Shown here piece after piece: positions 40,830 to 49,105 of a stretch of DNA of 64,000 bases. Made by a program: the position numbers and the translations under genes. The stretch's first letter is position 1. The number at the start of each line of letters is the position of its first letter. The notes beneath the pieces were generated by a model. The model had not been told where the DNA came from, did not search any database, and saw only the letters and a list, made by a program, of their open reading frames with translations. The DNA comes from Nonomuraea fuscirosea (GTDB taxonomy: Bacteria; Actinomycetota; Actinomycetes; Streptosporangiales; Streptosporangiaceae): NCBI RefSeq assembly GCF_003001935.1, contig NZ_PVNG01000021.1, positions 124,001 through 188,000 on the forward strand, given 5' to 3'.

Positions 40830-41600
40830 ATGACGGGAGCGGACAGGGAACGGCCCGCACCGCCGTATCCCATCGCATCGGTGGACCGGACGCTCAGCCT
40901 GATCCAGATGCTCGCCGAGAGCCCGGAGGTGAAGCTCTCGGAGGTCAGGGCCCGGCTCGACGTCGGCCAGTCCACCGCCCACCGCCTGCTCGCCATGTTC
41001 GTCTACCGCGGGTTCGCGGTGCAGGATCCGCGCACCCGCAGCTACCGGGCCGGCCCGTACCTGCTCGACCTGCGCCGCGACACCGGCGTACGCTTCGACG
41101 TCGCCCGGGAGATCCGCCCGACCCTCGCCCGCCTGGCCGGGGAGAGCGGCGAGACGGCGCACTTCGCCGTCCTCGACGGCACCGACGTGCGCTACATCGA
41201 CGTCGTGGAGAGCACCCGCGCGCTCAGGGTCAGCGGCCGGCGGGGCCGGACCATGCCCGCCCGCGACACCAGCATCGGCCGCGCCATGCTCGCCGCCGAA
41301 GGCGACGCGTGGGTGAGCGCCCGCTACGGCGCGCCCGCCCAGCCCGGCGACCAGGACGCCGCCGGTCTCGACACCCTCCTGCGCGAGCTGGCCAGGACGC
41401 GCAGCCGCGGCTACGCCCGCAACCGGGGCGAGGTGGAGCTGGGCGTCTGCTCGGTCGGCGTCGCCGTCGTCGACCCCGCCGGCGACCTGCTCGGCGGGCT
41501 GAGCATCGCCGCGCCGGACTCCCGGTGGAGCCCGGCCCTGGAGAAGGCCCACGTCCAGCTCCTGCACGCCGCCGCCGCCCGCCTGGCCGGACGCGAATAA
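40830..41600 (+). CDS. Second IclR-family regulator
   Basis: A 256-aa IclR regulator: 'LSEVRARLDVGQSTAHRLLA', 'MFVYRGFAVQDPRTRSYRAG', then the ligand domain with 'SGETAHFAVLDGTDVRYIDV' and 'GVCSVGVAVVDPAGDLLGGL'. The layout is paralogous to that of 36031-36813; both have 'YR-GFAVQD/FALQD' in the wing. It is co-directional with the gentisate operon, 45 nt behind it, and may be co-transcribed to give feedback. It could alternatively control another aromatic pathway. Confidence 0.9.
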   Translation: MTGADRERPAPPYPIASVDRTLSLIQMLAESPEVKLSEVRARLDVGQSTAHRLLAMFVYRGFAVQDPRTRSYRAGPYLLDLRRDTGVRFDVAREIRPTLARLAGESGETAHFAVLDGTDVRYIDVVESTRALRVSGRRGRTMPARDTSIGRAMLAAEGDAWVSARYGAPAQPGDQDAAGLDTLLRELARTRSRGYARNRGEVELGVCSVGVAVVDPAGDLLGGLSIAAPDSRWSPALEKAHVQLLHAAAARLAGRE

Positions 41601-41669
41601 CGGCCTGCCGGCAAGGAAGCCGTCACCAGGCACACCCGAGTGGAGTCAGCCGGGGAGAGCGGGCCTTGT

Positions 41670-41790
41670 TCAGCGCTGGACGGTGACGATGATCTTGCCG
41701 GTCCGGCCGTTGGCTTCCAGGTAGCGGTGGGCCTCGGCGATGTCGCTCAGATCGAAGGTGCGGCCGATCACCAGAGCGAGCGCACCGGTA
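41670..41790 (-). pseudogene. C-terminal remnant of an MDR oxidoreductase
   Basis: About 40 codons read 'LVIGRTFDLSDIAEAHRYLE' and end 'NGRTGKIIVTVQR', the invariant C-terminus of medium-chain quinone oxidoreductases. The frame upstream has no homology, so only this tail survives. Probably a deletion relic. Confidence 0.6.
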
Positions 41791-41836
41791 CGCAGGCGGC
41801 AGGCTCGGTCTCGATGGCCGGCACGCCGAGGGCCTG

Positions 41837-42709
41837 TCAGCGAGGTTTCGGAAAGTGCGCCGTGGCCAGCCAGCCGCGGCCGGCGGCGGCGTGGGCGGGA
41901 TCGAACGCGGGTGGAATCGGGCGTTCGCAGGCGGCCGCGGCCTCGGCGATGTCCGTCACGGCGGGCTGCCAGCCGCGGCGGGTGAGCCAGGCGTCGAGGT
42001 TCTCGGTGGGGCCGCCGCGCCACAGGCCGACGAGCTCGGCGGAGATGTCCGCGCGGGCGCTGCGGAGCAGCTCGGAGTCCTTCATGTGATCCAGGGCGAG
42101 CATGCTTGCCGGGGCGGAGAGGGTGGTGATCCGGTCGAGGAGCAGGTCGGCGGCTTCGGGCGGAAGCGCGTACAGGATGCCCTCGGCCAGCCAGGCCGCC
42201 GGCCGCCCCGGGTTGAAGCCGGCCTCCGTCAGCGCGCGCGGCCAGTCGCGGCGCAGGTCGGTGGCGACCTCGACGCGGTGGCACGCGGCGGTCGCGCCGC
42301 GGCCGCCGAGCACGGCCGCCTTGAATGCGAGCACGTCGGCGAAGTCCAGCTCGAAGACCTTGGTGCCGGGCGGCCAGGCGAGTCTGAACGCGCGCGCATC
42401 CATGCCGCACGCCAGCAGGACCACCTGCTCGCATCCTCCTTCGGCGGCATCCAGTAGCGCGCGATCGAGGAACTGGGTGCGGACGGCGACCTGCTCGGCC
42501 ATGAGCTGCAGGAAACGTGCGGTCGCCGGAGAGGCCACGGCGGCCCAAGGGCTGAACACCGGATCGACGGCCTGCAGGAAGTGCCGTGCGTAAGAGTCGT
42601 CGAACAGCCGGTCCGGTCGGCTGCTCTCCTGGGCGCGCAGGAGAGCCACGCCCAAGGCGGTCGCGCCGATTCCGGCCAAGCTTGTGGGGACGGTCGGTTC
42701 TTGCGTCAC
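41837..42709 (-). CDS. SAM-dependent methyltransferase (LCMT/TIGR00027 type)
   Basis: A 290-aa class I methyltransferase of the leucine-carboxyl-methyltransferase-like (TIGR00027) type, expanded in actinobacteria. It shows 'TALGVALLRAQESSRPDRLF', 'RTQFLDRALLDAAEGGCEQV', motif I 'VVLLACGMDARAFRL', 'KVFELDFADVLAFKAAVLGG' and 'AAWLAEGILYALPPEAADLL'. Substrates are mostly unknown. It lies 34 nt downstream of the FAD hydroxylase gene on the same strand and may be the second gene of that operon. That would fit tailoring (hydroxylation and methylation) of one molecule. Confidence 0.9.
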   Translation of the reverse strand: MTQEPTVPTSLAGIGATALGVALLRAQESSRPDRLFDDSYARHFLQAVDPVFSPWAAVASPATARFLQLMAEQVAVRTQFLDRALLDAAEGGCEQVVLLACGMDARAFRLAWPPGTKVFELDFADVLAFKAAVLGGRGATAACHRVEVATDLRRDWPRALTEAGFNPGRPAAWLAEGILYALPPEAADLLLDRITTLSAPASMLALDHMKDSELLRSARADISAELVGLWRGGPTENLDAWLTRRGWQPAVTDIAEAAAACERPIPPAFDPAHAAAGRGWLATAHFPKPR

Positions 42710-42743
42710 GGGGTTGTCCAGCTCCTCTTCTTGACGGGCGGTG

Positions 42744-44369
42744 TCACGGGCGGGCGCCCAGGGCGCGGAAGTAGTCGCTCACGGGTGCGAAGTCGACGCT
42801 GTCGCCGCGGAAGCCCACGTACTTGTCCGGGCGGATCAGGTACAGGCTGGGGCGGCGCACGCCGTAACGGTTGTGCGCCTCGCTGCGCAGGTCGGCGAAG
42901 ACTCCGTCCATGGGGTCGTGCGGCAGATGGCCGCGGGTGATGACATGGACCTCGCCGTGCCCGGCCATCGCCTGGTGTGCGGAGGACTGCCAGGCGGCCA
43001 GGGTGGCGGAGTCCGTCGTGTCCGCCGCGAACAGGACGAGGTGGTGGCCCGGCGTCCGGAGGATGTGACGGAGCGCCACCGGCCCTTCACGGTTCTCCAC
43101 GTAGACGTCGCGGACCAGCTCGCCGGCTTCCGGTCCGGTACGGGCGACGTCGCTCCATGCCCTGGCCGGTGACCCGTGCCAGCGTTCGAAGACGAGGTCA
43201 CTGTCGCGATAGTGGACGAGGTGCTCGCCGAAGGCGTTCGACAGCCGCTGCTGCACCGGATTGAGCCGGCCGAACAGGTGTAGAGCGTGCCGCCTGGCTC
43301 TGCGGGCGACCAGTGTGCTGCCGGTGGCGACCTTCGTGGTGGCCGAGGTCGCGTCGACCACGGCCTTGACGATGGGCCGGCGTTCGGCCTGGTAGCTGTC
43401 CAGGAGAGACTCCTCGGCGCGGCCGGTGACGACGAGCGCGAGTTTCCAGCCCAGGTTGTAGGCGTCCTGCATGCCCGTGTTCATGCCCTGGCCGCCCACC
43501 GGGCTGTGGCTGTGCGCGGCGTCACCGGCCAGGAGGATCCGGCCCTGGCGAAGCCGGGCGGCCAGGCTCTCGCGGGCCACGAACGACGAACTCCACTGCA
43601 GATCGCGTACGCCGGAGTCCAGGGGCGTGCGTTCGGCGACGTAGGCGGCGAAGTCGTCCAGCCCTGGCATCTGCGGCGGCCGGTCGTCCGGCGTACTGGC
43701 CAGGATGCGCCAGTAGCCCCCGACCATGGGGAAGACCGCCACGAGGCCGGACTTGCCGAAGTAGACGTGGAAGCGGTCGCGCGTGAGCGGCCAGTCCACG
43801 GCGACGTCGCCCAGGATGAATCCCCGCTTCAGGTCGGCTCTCTCCCGGGTGATGCCCGCCGTCTCACGCACGGCGCTGTGGGCGCCGTCAGCGCCGATCA
43901 GCCACCCGGTCTCGCACCGTTCGCCGCGGCCGTCCTCGTGACCGAGCTCCACGCTGACGCTGTGCTGGCCGGCCTGCTGCCCGACCAGGCGGGTGCCCCA
44001 TTCGATGGAGACTCCGAGTTCCTCGGCGCGCTCGCGCAGCAACGCGACCGTCTGCCATTGCGGGATGCACAGATCCAGCGGAAACGGGGAGTCCACGGCC
44101 GTCACGTCCATCTCGGCCAGGACCGTCGTGCCCTGGTAGAAGTTCAGCGTGTGCAGCGGGACGCCTCGTTCGATGGCGGCTTGGGCCAATCCGAGATCGT
44201 CCAGCATTTCCAGCGATCTCGCCACGATCGACACCGCTCGACTCTCCCGGTGGTCCGCACGCCCGGCGTCGATGACGCGCGGGATCACCCCCCGCCGGGC
44301 GAGGTCGATGGCCAGGACCAGGCCGGTCGGGCCCGCGCCGACGATGAGAACGTCCGCTTTCGCCGTCAT
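42744..44369 (-). CDS. FAD-dependent aromatic hydroxylase (PheA/TfdB type)
   Basis: A 541-aa flavoprotein monooxygenase with 'DVLIVGAGPTGLVLAIDLAR', 'ESRAVSIVARSLEMLDDLGL', the DG motif 'LIGADGAHSAVRETAGI' and the GD motif 'GRILLAGDAAHSHSPVGGQG' followed by 'MNTGMQDAYNLGWKLALV'. A thioredoxin-like C-terminal domain (about residues 380-541) ends the protein. The group hydroxylates phenols and polyketide rings. The ATG at 44369 has AGAAGG 7 nt upstream. A perfect palindromic operator (44384-44401) shared with the TetR/DoxX promoter region lies just upstream. Confidence 0.92.
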   Translation of the reverse strand: MTAKADVLIVGAGPTGLVLAIDLARRGVIPRVIDAGRADHRESRAVSIVARSLEMLDDLGLAQAAIERGVPLHTLNFYQGTTVLAEMDVTAVDSPFPLDLCIPQWQTVALLRERAEELGVSIEWGTRLVGQQAGQHSVSVELGHEDGRGERCETGWLIGADGAHSAVRETAGITRERADLKRGFILGDVAVDWPLTRDRFHVYFGKSGLVAVFPMVGGYWRILASTPDDRPPQMPGLDDFAAYVAERTPLDSGVRDLQWSSSFVARESLAARLRQGRILLAGDAAHSHSPVGGQGMNTGMQDAYNLGWKLALVVTGRAEESLLDSYQAERRPIVKAVVDATSATTKVATGSTLVARRARRHALHLFGRLNPVQQRLSNAFGEHLVHYRDSDLVFERWHGSPARAWSDVARTGPEAGELVRDVYVENREGPVALRHILRTPGHHLVLFAADTTDSATLAAWQSSAHQAMAGHGEVHVITRGHLPHDPMDGVFADLRSEAHNRYGVRRPSLYLIRPDKYVGFRGDSVDFAPVSDYFRALGARP

Positions 44370-44383
44370 GAACACACCTTCTT

Positions 44384-44401
44384 AGAACGAATGATCGTTC
44401 T
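44384..44401. promoter_or_regulatory. TetR-regulon operator, copy 1
   Basis: AGAACGAATGATCGTTCT has perfect 7-bp arms around a 4-nt centre, 15 nt before the FAD hydroxylase start. The same AGAACGA half-site appears twice in the TetR-DoxX intergenic region, so one regulator probably binds all three. Confidence 0.75.
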
Positions 44402-44448
44402 TTTTAGAAGAGCATGAACCGCCGAGCTCCGTCAAGAGCTCACGATCT

Positions 44449-45057
44449 CTACCGGGCGGCTTGCGCGGGTGCCGACATCAGGGCGCGCATGCCGTTCCTG
44501 AAGGCCGCCGAATCCGCGTGACCGTATACCGCGCGGCGCACCAGGAACCCGTCGACCAGGGCCATCAGGACATCGGCCACATGCTCGGCGGGGATGTCGG
44601 CGGGTAGCAGCCCGCGCTGCTGATGCCGCGCCACGAGCCCGCCGACCACGCCGCGCGCCTCTGCCATGACCTCTTTCAGCGCCGTGCACAACGACGGCGA
44701 TCGCAACGCCTCCGACCAGACCTGGACCAGCAACTGAGCCGACTCCTGCGAGCCGGACAGCGGTGGGCGCTCAACTCCCAGGACGAGATCGACGATGTTG
44801 TCCAGATCTGGCGGCCGCGTGCCGTCGTCCGCCTCGAACGCGGACGCGACCTCGGCCAGAGCCTCGGCGGCGGTCGCCGCGATGATGTCGTCCTTGCTCT
44901 TGAAGTAGCGATAGACCGCCCCGGCCGACAACTCGGCCTCGGCCAGCACGTCCTGCATGGACGTGGCGTGGAAACCATTGCGAAGGAAGCAGCGCCGCGC
45001 GGCGTCCAGGATCTGGCGGCGGCGGGCTTCGAGATGCTCCTTGGGCATGCGTGCCAT
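44449..45057 (-). CDS. TetR/AcrR-family regulator
   Basis: A 202-aa TetR regulator. The helix-turn-helix is 'RRRQILDAARRCFLRNGFHA', 'TSMQDVLAEAELSAGAVYRY' and 'FKSKDDIIAATA'. The ligand domain includes 'AEHVADVLMALVDGFLVRRA'. ATG 45057 is adopted; ATG 45048 is an alternative, and no strong ribosome site is visible for either, so translation may be leaderless or weak. It is divergent from the DoxX gene and lies upstream of the FAD hydroxylase on the same strand. Three near-identical operator palindromes mark these promoters. Confidence 0.92.
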   Translation of the reverse strand: MARMPKEHLEARRRQILDAARRCFLRNGFHATSMQDVLAEAELSAGAVYRYFKSKDDIIAATAAEALAEVASAFEADDGTRPPDLDNIVDLVLGVERPPLSGSQESAQLLVQVWSEALRSPSLCTALKEVMAEARGVVGGLVARHQQRGLLPADIPAEHVADVLMALVDGFLVRRAVYGHADSAAFRNGMRALMSAPAQAAR

Positions 45058-45070
45058 GGCATCACAACGT

Positions 45071-45132
45071 AGAACGAACATTCGTACTTGACAACTTCGC
45101 CGCCTGTCCCATACAAAACGAATGTTCGTTCT
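45071..45132. promoter_or_regulatory. TetR-regulon operators, copies 2 and 3
   Basis: AGAACGAACATTCGT at 45071-45085 and its exact complement ACGAATGTTCGTTCT at 45118-45132 flank the core of the TetR-DoxX promoter region. Each is itself palindromic (ACGAA-N2-TTCGT) and matches the operator at 44384-44401. The TTGACA-like box at 45088-45092 lies between them. Confidence 0.75.
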
Positions 45133-45153
45133 CTTTCTGCGAAAGGGCACACC

Positions 45154-45522
45154 ATGTCGTTTGCCGCCAGCACGCTGAGCGCTCTGGTCGCTCTCGTCTT
45201 CCTGCTCGCCGGCGCCCAGAAGGTCCTGTTACGGAATCCCGTGACGGCCAACCTGCTCAGACTCGGCGTCGGCTCGACGATGACCCGATCGATCGGCACC
45301 CTGGAGATCGTCGGCGCCTTCGGGCTCGCGGCCGGCCTCCGGCTCAGGCCGCTCGCCATCACGGCCGCGGCGGGTCTCACGCTGCTGCTGATCGGCGCAG
45401 TGGGATTCCACCTCCGCGCCCGCGACTTCACGCACCGGCGCCACCGCTCCCACGCCGTGGCACCCGTGGTGCTGGCCGTGGTCACCGGAACGACCATGGC
45501 CTTGTTGCTCGCGACTTCCTGA
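45154..45522 (+). CDS. DoxX-family membrane protein
   Basis: A 122-aa four-helix membrane protein: 'STLSALVALVFLLAGAQKVL', 'SIGTLEIVGAFGLAAGLRLR' and 'ITAAAGLTLLLIGAVGFHLR' and a last helix 'AVAPVVLAVVTGTTMALLLA'. The A-G-x-x-K and later R-x-x-D ('HLRARDF') positions are typical of DoxX. DoxX proteins are small quinone-linked or redox-stress membrane proteins, often controlled with oxidoreductases. The ATG at 45154 follows GAAAGGG. It probably belongs to the regulon of the divergent TetR protein, together with the FAD hydroxylase. Confidence 0.88.
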   Translation: MSFAASTLSALVALVFLLAGAQKVLLRNPVTANLLRLGVGSTMTRSIGTLEIVGAFGLAAGLRLRPLAITAAAGLTLLLIGAVGFHLRARDFTHRRHRSHAVAPVVLAVVTGTTMALLLATS

Positions 45523-45857
45523 ACCAAGAGCGCGGTGACAGCACCGCTTCATCGCTTGAGGTCGCATGGAACGGCGGCTCGATCGCGGGATGTCAGCGCG
45601 GTCATCCTCGCCGGTTCGCCGCCCCGCCATCTCCTCATCACGGTGCCGCGCCCGAAATACCGCGGAAACTTTCTGCTGTGCAGAACACACAGTATCGACA
45701 GCAGACTGCACCGGCGCCTACAGTCCAGTGACCGGGCCGGACGACCGCTGGACGCGAGACATCCGCCGAGCTCACGCCGCGGGAGCGGCCCGGCCGTCGG
45801 GGGGCGAAGTCCCGAAGGCTGGAGTCCTCAACCAGCCGTGATGAACGGATTCACGTC
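45523..45857. other. 335-nt intergenic region upstream of the MatC operon
   Basis: No gene is recognised. It contains the inverted repeat TTCTG-N5-CAGAA at 45671-45685, similar to the putative IclR operator at 36825-36836. The sequence around it (45661-45720) is less G+C-rich than its surroundings. It probably holds the promoter of the carrier-TPP-aldolase-ALDH operon. Confidence 0.45.
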
Positions 45858-47240
45858 ATGCAAGTCCATCTGCTCGCCATCGCGGTGCTCGCACTCGCGT
45901 TCCTCCTCGGCGCACTGCGCGGCATCAACCTCGGCGCCGTCGCCCTCGTCGGCGGCGGGGCCATGGTCCTGCTCGTCACCGGAAAAGGCGTCGACGAGCT
46001 GTACGCCGCGTTCCCCGCCGACCTGTTCGTGCTGCTGATCGGGGTCACGTTCCTGTTCGGCATCGCGGCCGTCAACGGCACCATCGAATGGGTCGTCGAC
46101 GTCCTCAGCCGCTCCGTACGCGGCCGCGCATCGGTGATGCCGTGGCTGCTGTTCCTCATCGCCGGAGTCGTCACCAGCCTGGGCGCGCTCGCCCCCGTCG
46201 TCGTCGGGCTGGTCGCCCCGATCGGCATGCGGCTGGCCAAGAAACACGGGATCAGCCCCAGGCTGGCGGGCCTGATGATCCTGCACGGCGCCTGCTGCGG
46301 CAACTTCTCACCCGTCAACCTGCTCGGCGCCACCGTCAACTCCACTCTCGAACGGGGCGGCCTCGACCCGTCCCCCATCGCGCTGTTCCTGGCCAACATC
46401 GGCTACAACGTGCTGCTCGGCGTCGTCATCTACTGCTTGTTCGGCGGCCTGAAGCTGTGGCGCGCCGAACGCGACACCCCCGCCCTCGCCTTCCCGGCCG
46501 TCGGGCAGCCGGCCGTCGCCACCGTCGGCGCGGCCGCGATCGCGACCGAGCCGGGCGGGACCCCGTCCGGGACTTCGGGCGGGCCGGCACGGACGTCCGC
46601 GGCGGGATCCGAGGCGGCCGGCCCGCCCGGCCCGCAACCTCTGGGTTTCGACCGGATCAAGGGCCTGACCCTCGCCGTCATCGTGGTCGTCGGCGTGATC
46701 GCCATGGTCGGCAAGGTCGACCTCGGCATCCTGGCCCTGTCCGCGGCGGTGATCCTCATGGTGGTCGCGCCGAAGAGCTCGGCCGGCGCCGCCAAACGCA
46801 TCGCCTGGGACGTCGTCCTGCTCATCTGCGGCGTCGTCACCTACGTCGGGTTGCTGAACGAGATCGGCACCATCAAATTCGTCGGCGACGCCGCCAACAG
46901 CCTCGGCTCACCGCTCGCCACCGCGTTCCTCATCTGCCTGATCGGCGCGGTCGTCTCGGCCTTCGCCTCCAGCGCCGGCATCATCGCCGTCCTCATCCCG
47001 CTCGCGATGCCGTTCCTGCTCAGCGGCCAGATCTCGGTGACCGGGATGGCGATCGCGGTGGCGATCAGCGCCACGGTCGTCGACTCCACCCCGTTCTCGA
47101 CGATCGGCGCGGTCGTGCTGTCCAACGCCGACGCCGAGGACCGCGACTACACCTACCGCGGCTTCCTGTCATGGGGCGCCCTCATGGTGGTGACCGCGCC
47201 GGTCCTGACCATGGCCTTCGTCCTTCCCGGCCTGCTCTGA
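45858..47240 (+). CDS. MatC/SLC13-type dicarboxylate carrier
   Basis: A 460-aa membrane carrier. About 12 helices are arranged as two halves around a hydrophilic loop (about residues 205-262, Gly/Pro/Ala-rich). The N-terminal half has 'VTSLGALAPVVVGLVAPIGM', 'GACCGNFSPVNLLGATVNST' and the second half 'VVDSTPFSTIGAVVLSNADA'. The MatC-type N-terminal domain and the repeated 'N-F/T-S-P' hairpins suggest a malonate/dicarboxylate transporter. It heads an operon with a TPP enzyme, aldolase and aldehyde dehydrogenase, so it likely imports the aromatic or branched carboxylate degraded by them. Confidence 0.85.
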   Translation: MQVHLLAIAVLALAFLLGALRGINLGAVALVGGGAMVLLVTGKGVDELYAAFPADLFVLLIGVTFLFGIAAVNGTIEWVVDVLSRSVRGRASVMPWLLFLIAGVVTSLGALAPVVVGLVAPIGMRLAKKHGISPRLAGLMILHGACCGNFSPVNLLGATVNSTLERGGLDPSPIALFLANIGYNVLLGVVIYCLFGGLKLWRAERDTPALAFPAVGQPAVATVGAAAIATEPGGTPSGTSGGPARTSAAGSEAAGPPGPQPLGFDRIKGLTLAVIVVVGVIAMVGKVDLGILALSAAVILMVVAPKSSAGAAKRIAWDVVLLICGVVTYVGLLNEIGTIKFVGDAANSLGSPLATAFLICLIGAVVSAFASSAGIIAVLIPLAMPFLLSGQISVTGMAIAVAISATVVDSTPFSTIGAVVLSNADAEDRDYTYRGFLSWGALMVVTAPVLTMAFVLPGLL

Positions 47241-47314
47241 AAGCTTCCCGGCCTGCTCCGAAAAGCTTCCAGGACCGCTGCGCAAGCCTCCCGGACCGAT
47301 CTGAAAGGCGATCG

Positions 47315-49105
47315 ATGACCACCACCGACGACGTACCCGCGCACCCCGCCCCACCGACCGGCCGCACCCCCCGATGGGGCAGCGACGCCGTCGTCGACCT
47401 GCTCCAGCACGCCGGCATCCCCTACATCGCCCTCAATCCGGGCGCCAGCTTCCGCGGCCTGCACGACAGCCTCGTCAACTACGCCGGCGACGCCGGCCCG
47501 CACCTGCTGCTCTGCCTGCACGAGGAGCACGCCGTCGCCATCGCCCACGGCTGGGCCAAGGTGACCGGCGAGCCGATGGCCGTGGCGCTGCACAGCAACG
47601 TCGGCCTCATGCACGCCACCATGGCGCTCTACAACGCCTGGTGCGACCGCGTCCCCATGCTCGTCATCGGCGCCACCGGCCCGCTCGACGCCGCCGAACG
47701 CCGGCCGTGGATCGACTGGATCCACACCGCCGCCGACCAGCCCGCGCTCGTCCGCAACTTCGTCAAATGGGACGACACCCCGACCTCGGTCCCCGCGTCG
47801 CTGGAATCCCTCGCCCGCGCCTGGGACATCACCCGCACCGCGCCGACCGCGCCCACGTACGTCGTCCTGGACAGCGCCGTCCAGGAGCAGCAGCTCACCC
47901 ACCTGCCCGCACCACCCAGAATCACCCGCGGCCGCGCCGCCGACCAGCCGACCGCCTCGGCGGACTCGATCGCCAGAGCCGCGGCCGCCCTGGCCCGGGC
48001 CACCTCACCCGTCGTCCTCCTCGGCCCCGGCCGGCGCGACGACACCGCCTGGACAAACCGGATCAAGCTGGCGGAAGCACTCGGCGCCCGCGTCATCACC
48101 GACCTGAAAGCCGGCTCCACCTTCCCCACCCGCCACCCCGCCCACGTCCCCGGCCCCGGCTTCTTCCTCGGCGAACCCGCCCGGCAGGCCCTGCACGACG
48201 CCGACGCCATCCTGGCCCTCGGCTGGATCGACCTCGCCGGCACACTGGCGCAGGCCGAAGCGCCCGGCTCGGCCGCCGTCGTCTCCGCGACCCTGGAACC
48301 GCTGCTGGCCAACGGCTGGAGCAAGGACCACCAGGGCCGCGCCCCCACCGACGTCTGGCTCCCCGCCGAACCCGACACGGCCGTGGCCGACCTGCTCACC
48401 CACCTGCCGCCCGGCCCCCGTACCCCATGGACCCCACGTCCGGCACCCGTACCGGCCACGAAAACCGGACCCATAGACCTGCCCCGCCTCGCCGCCACCC
48501 TGCGCTCGGCACTGACCGGCGTCGACACCACCCTCATCCGCCTCCCCCTCGGATGGGACGGAGACAGCTGGGACTTCGAGCACCCGCTCGACTACCTCGG
48601 CTACGACGGCGGCGGCGGAATCGGCTCAGGACCCGGCATGACCGTCGGCGCCGCCCTCGCCCTGCGCGGCACCGGACGGCTGCCCGTCGCCGTGCTCGGC
48701 GACGGCGACTACCTCATGGGCGTCCAAGCCATCTGGACCGCCGTCAACCAGCACGTGCCCGCCCTCATCGTCGTCGCCAACAACCGCTCGTACTTCAACG
48801 ACGAAGTCCACCAGGAGAAAGTGGCCCTCGTCCGCGACCGCGACGTCAGCCGCAAATGGGTCGGCCAGCGCATCGCCGACCCCGCCCCCGACCTGGCCGG
48901 GCTCGCCCGCGCCCAGGGCGCCGCCGGCTACGGCCCCATCACCGGCCAGGAACAACTCGCCGACACGCTGCGCACCGCCGTCCACGACGCCCGCGCCGGC
49001 GCCACCGTCGTCGTCGACGTGGTCGTCGAAACCGGCTACGCCCCCGCGATGGCCGCCGCACTCACCCGCGAAGACCAAGCCGACAAGGCTGAAAGGAACC
49101 GATGA
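47315..49105 (+). CDS. Thiamine diphosphate-dependent enzyme (decarboxylase/acetolactate synthase type)
   Basis: A 596-aa ThDP enzyme with three domains. The Pyr domain contains 'YIALNPGASFRGLHDSLVNY' and the catalytic Glu in 'LLCLHEEHAVAIAHGWAK'. The PP domain carries the ThDP/Mg motif G-D-G-x24-27-N-N ('VLGDGDYLMG' to 'VVANNRSYFNDEVHQE'). The ATG at 47315 follows AAAGGCG, 74 nt after the carrier gene. Benzoylformate-decarboxylase-like action on a 2-oxo acid, feeding the aldehyde dehydrogenase two genes downstream, is a reasonable inference. The exact substrate is unknown. Confidence 0.88.
   Translation: MTTTDDVPAHPAPPTGRTPRWGSDAVVDLLQHAGIPYIALNPGASFRGLHDSLVNYAGDAGPHLLLCLHEEHAVAIAHGWAKVTGEPMAVALHSNVGLMHATMALYNAWCDRVPMLVIGATGPLDAAERRPWIDWIHTAADQPALVRNFVKWDDTPTSVPASLESLARAWDITRTAPTAPTYVVLDSAVQEQQLTHLPAPPRITRGRAADQPTASADSIARAAAALARATSPVVLLGPGRRDDTAWTNRIKLAEALGARVITDLKAGSTFPTRHPAHVPGPGFFLGEPARQALHDADAILALGWIDLAGTLAQAEAPGSAAVVSATLEPLLANGWSKDHQGRAPTDVWLPAEPDTAVADLLTHLPPGPRTPWTPRPAPVPATKTGPIDLPRLAATLRSALTGVDTTLIRLPLGWDGDSWDFEHPLDYLGYDGGGGIGSGPGMTVGAALALRGTGRLPVAVLGDGDYLMGVQAIWTAVNQHVPALIVVANNRSYFNDEVHQEKVALVRDRDVSRKWVGQRIADPAPDLAGLARAQGAAGYGPITGQEQLADTLRTAVHDARAGATVVVDVVVETGYAPAMAAALTREDQADKAERNR

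Noticed and set aside
39273..41633. A 786-codon minus-strand open frame antisense to the gentisate genes
   Set aside because: Composition is His/Gln/Val/Gly-rich mirror translation with no domain. The plus strand encodes clear enzymes with coupled starts.
46088..47314. In-frame upstream extension of the ThDP enzyme across the MatC gene
   Set aside because: The residues are Arg-rich antiphase translation of the carrier gene. The ATG at 47315 has a ribosome site and the normal domain start.
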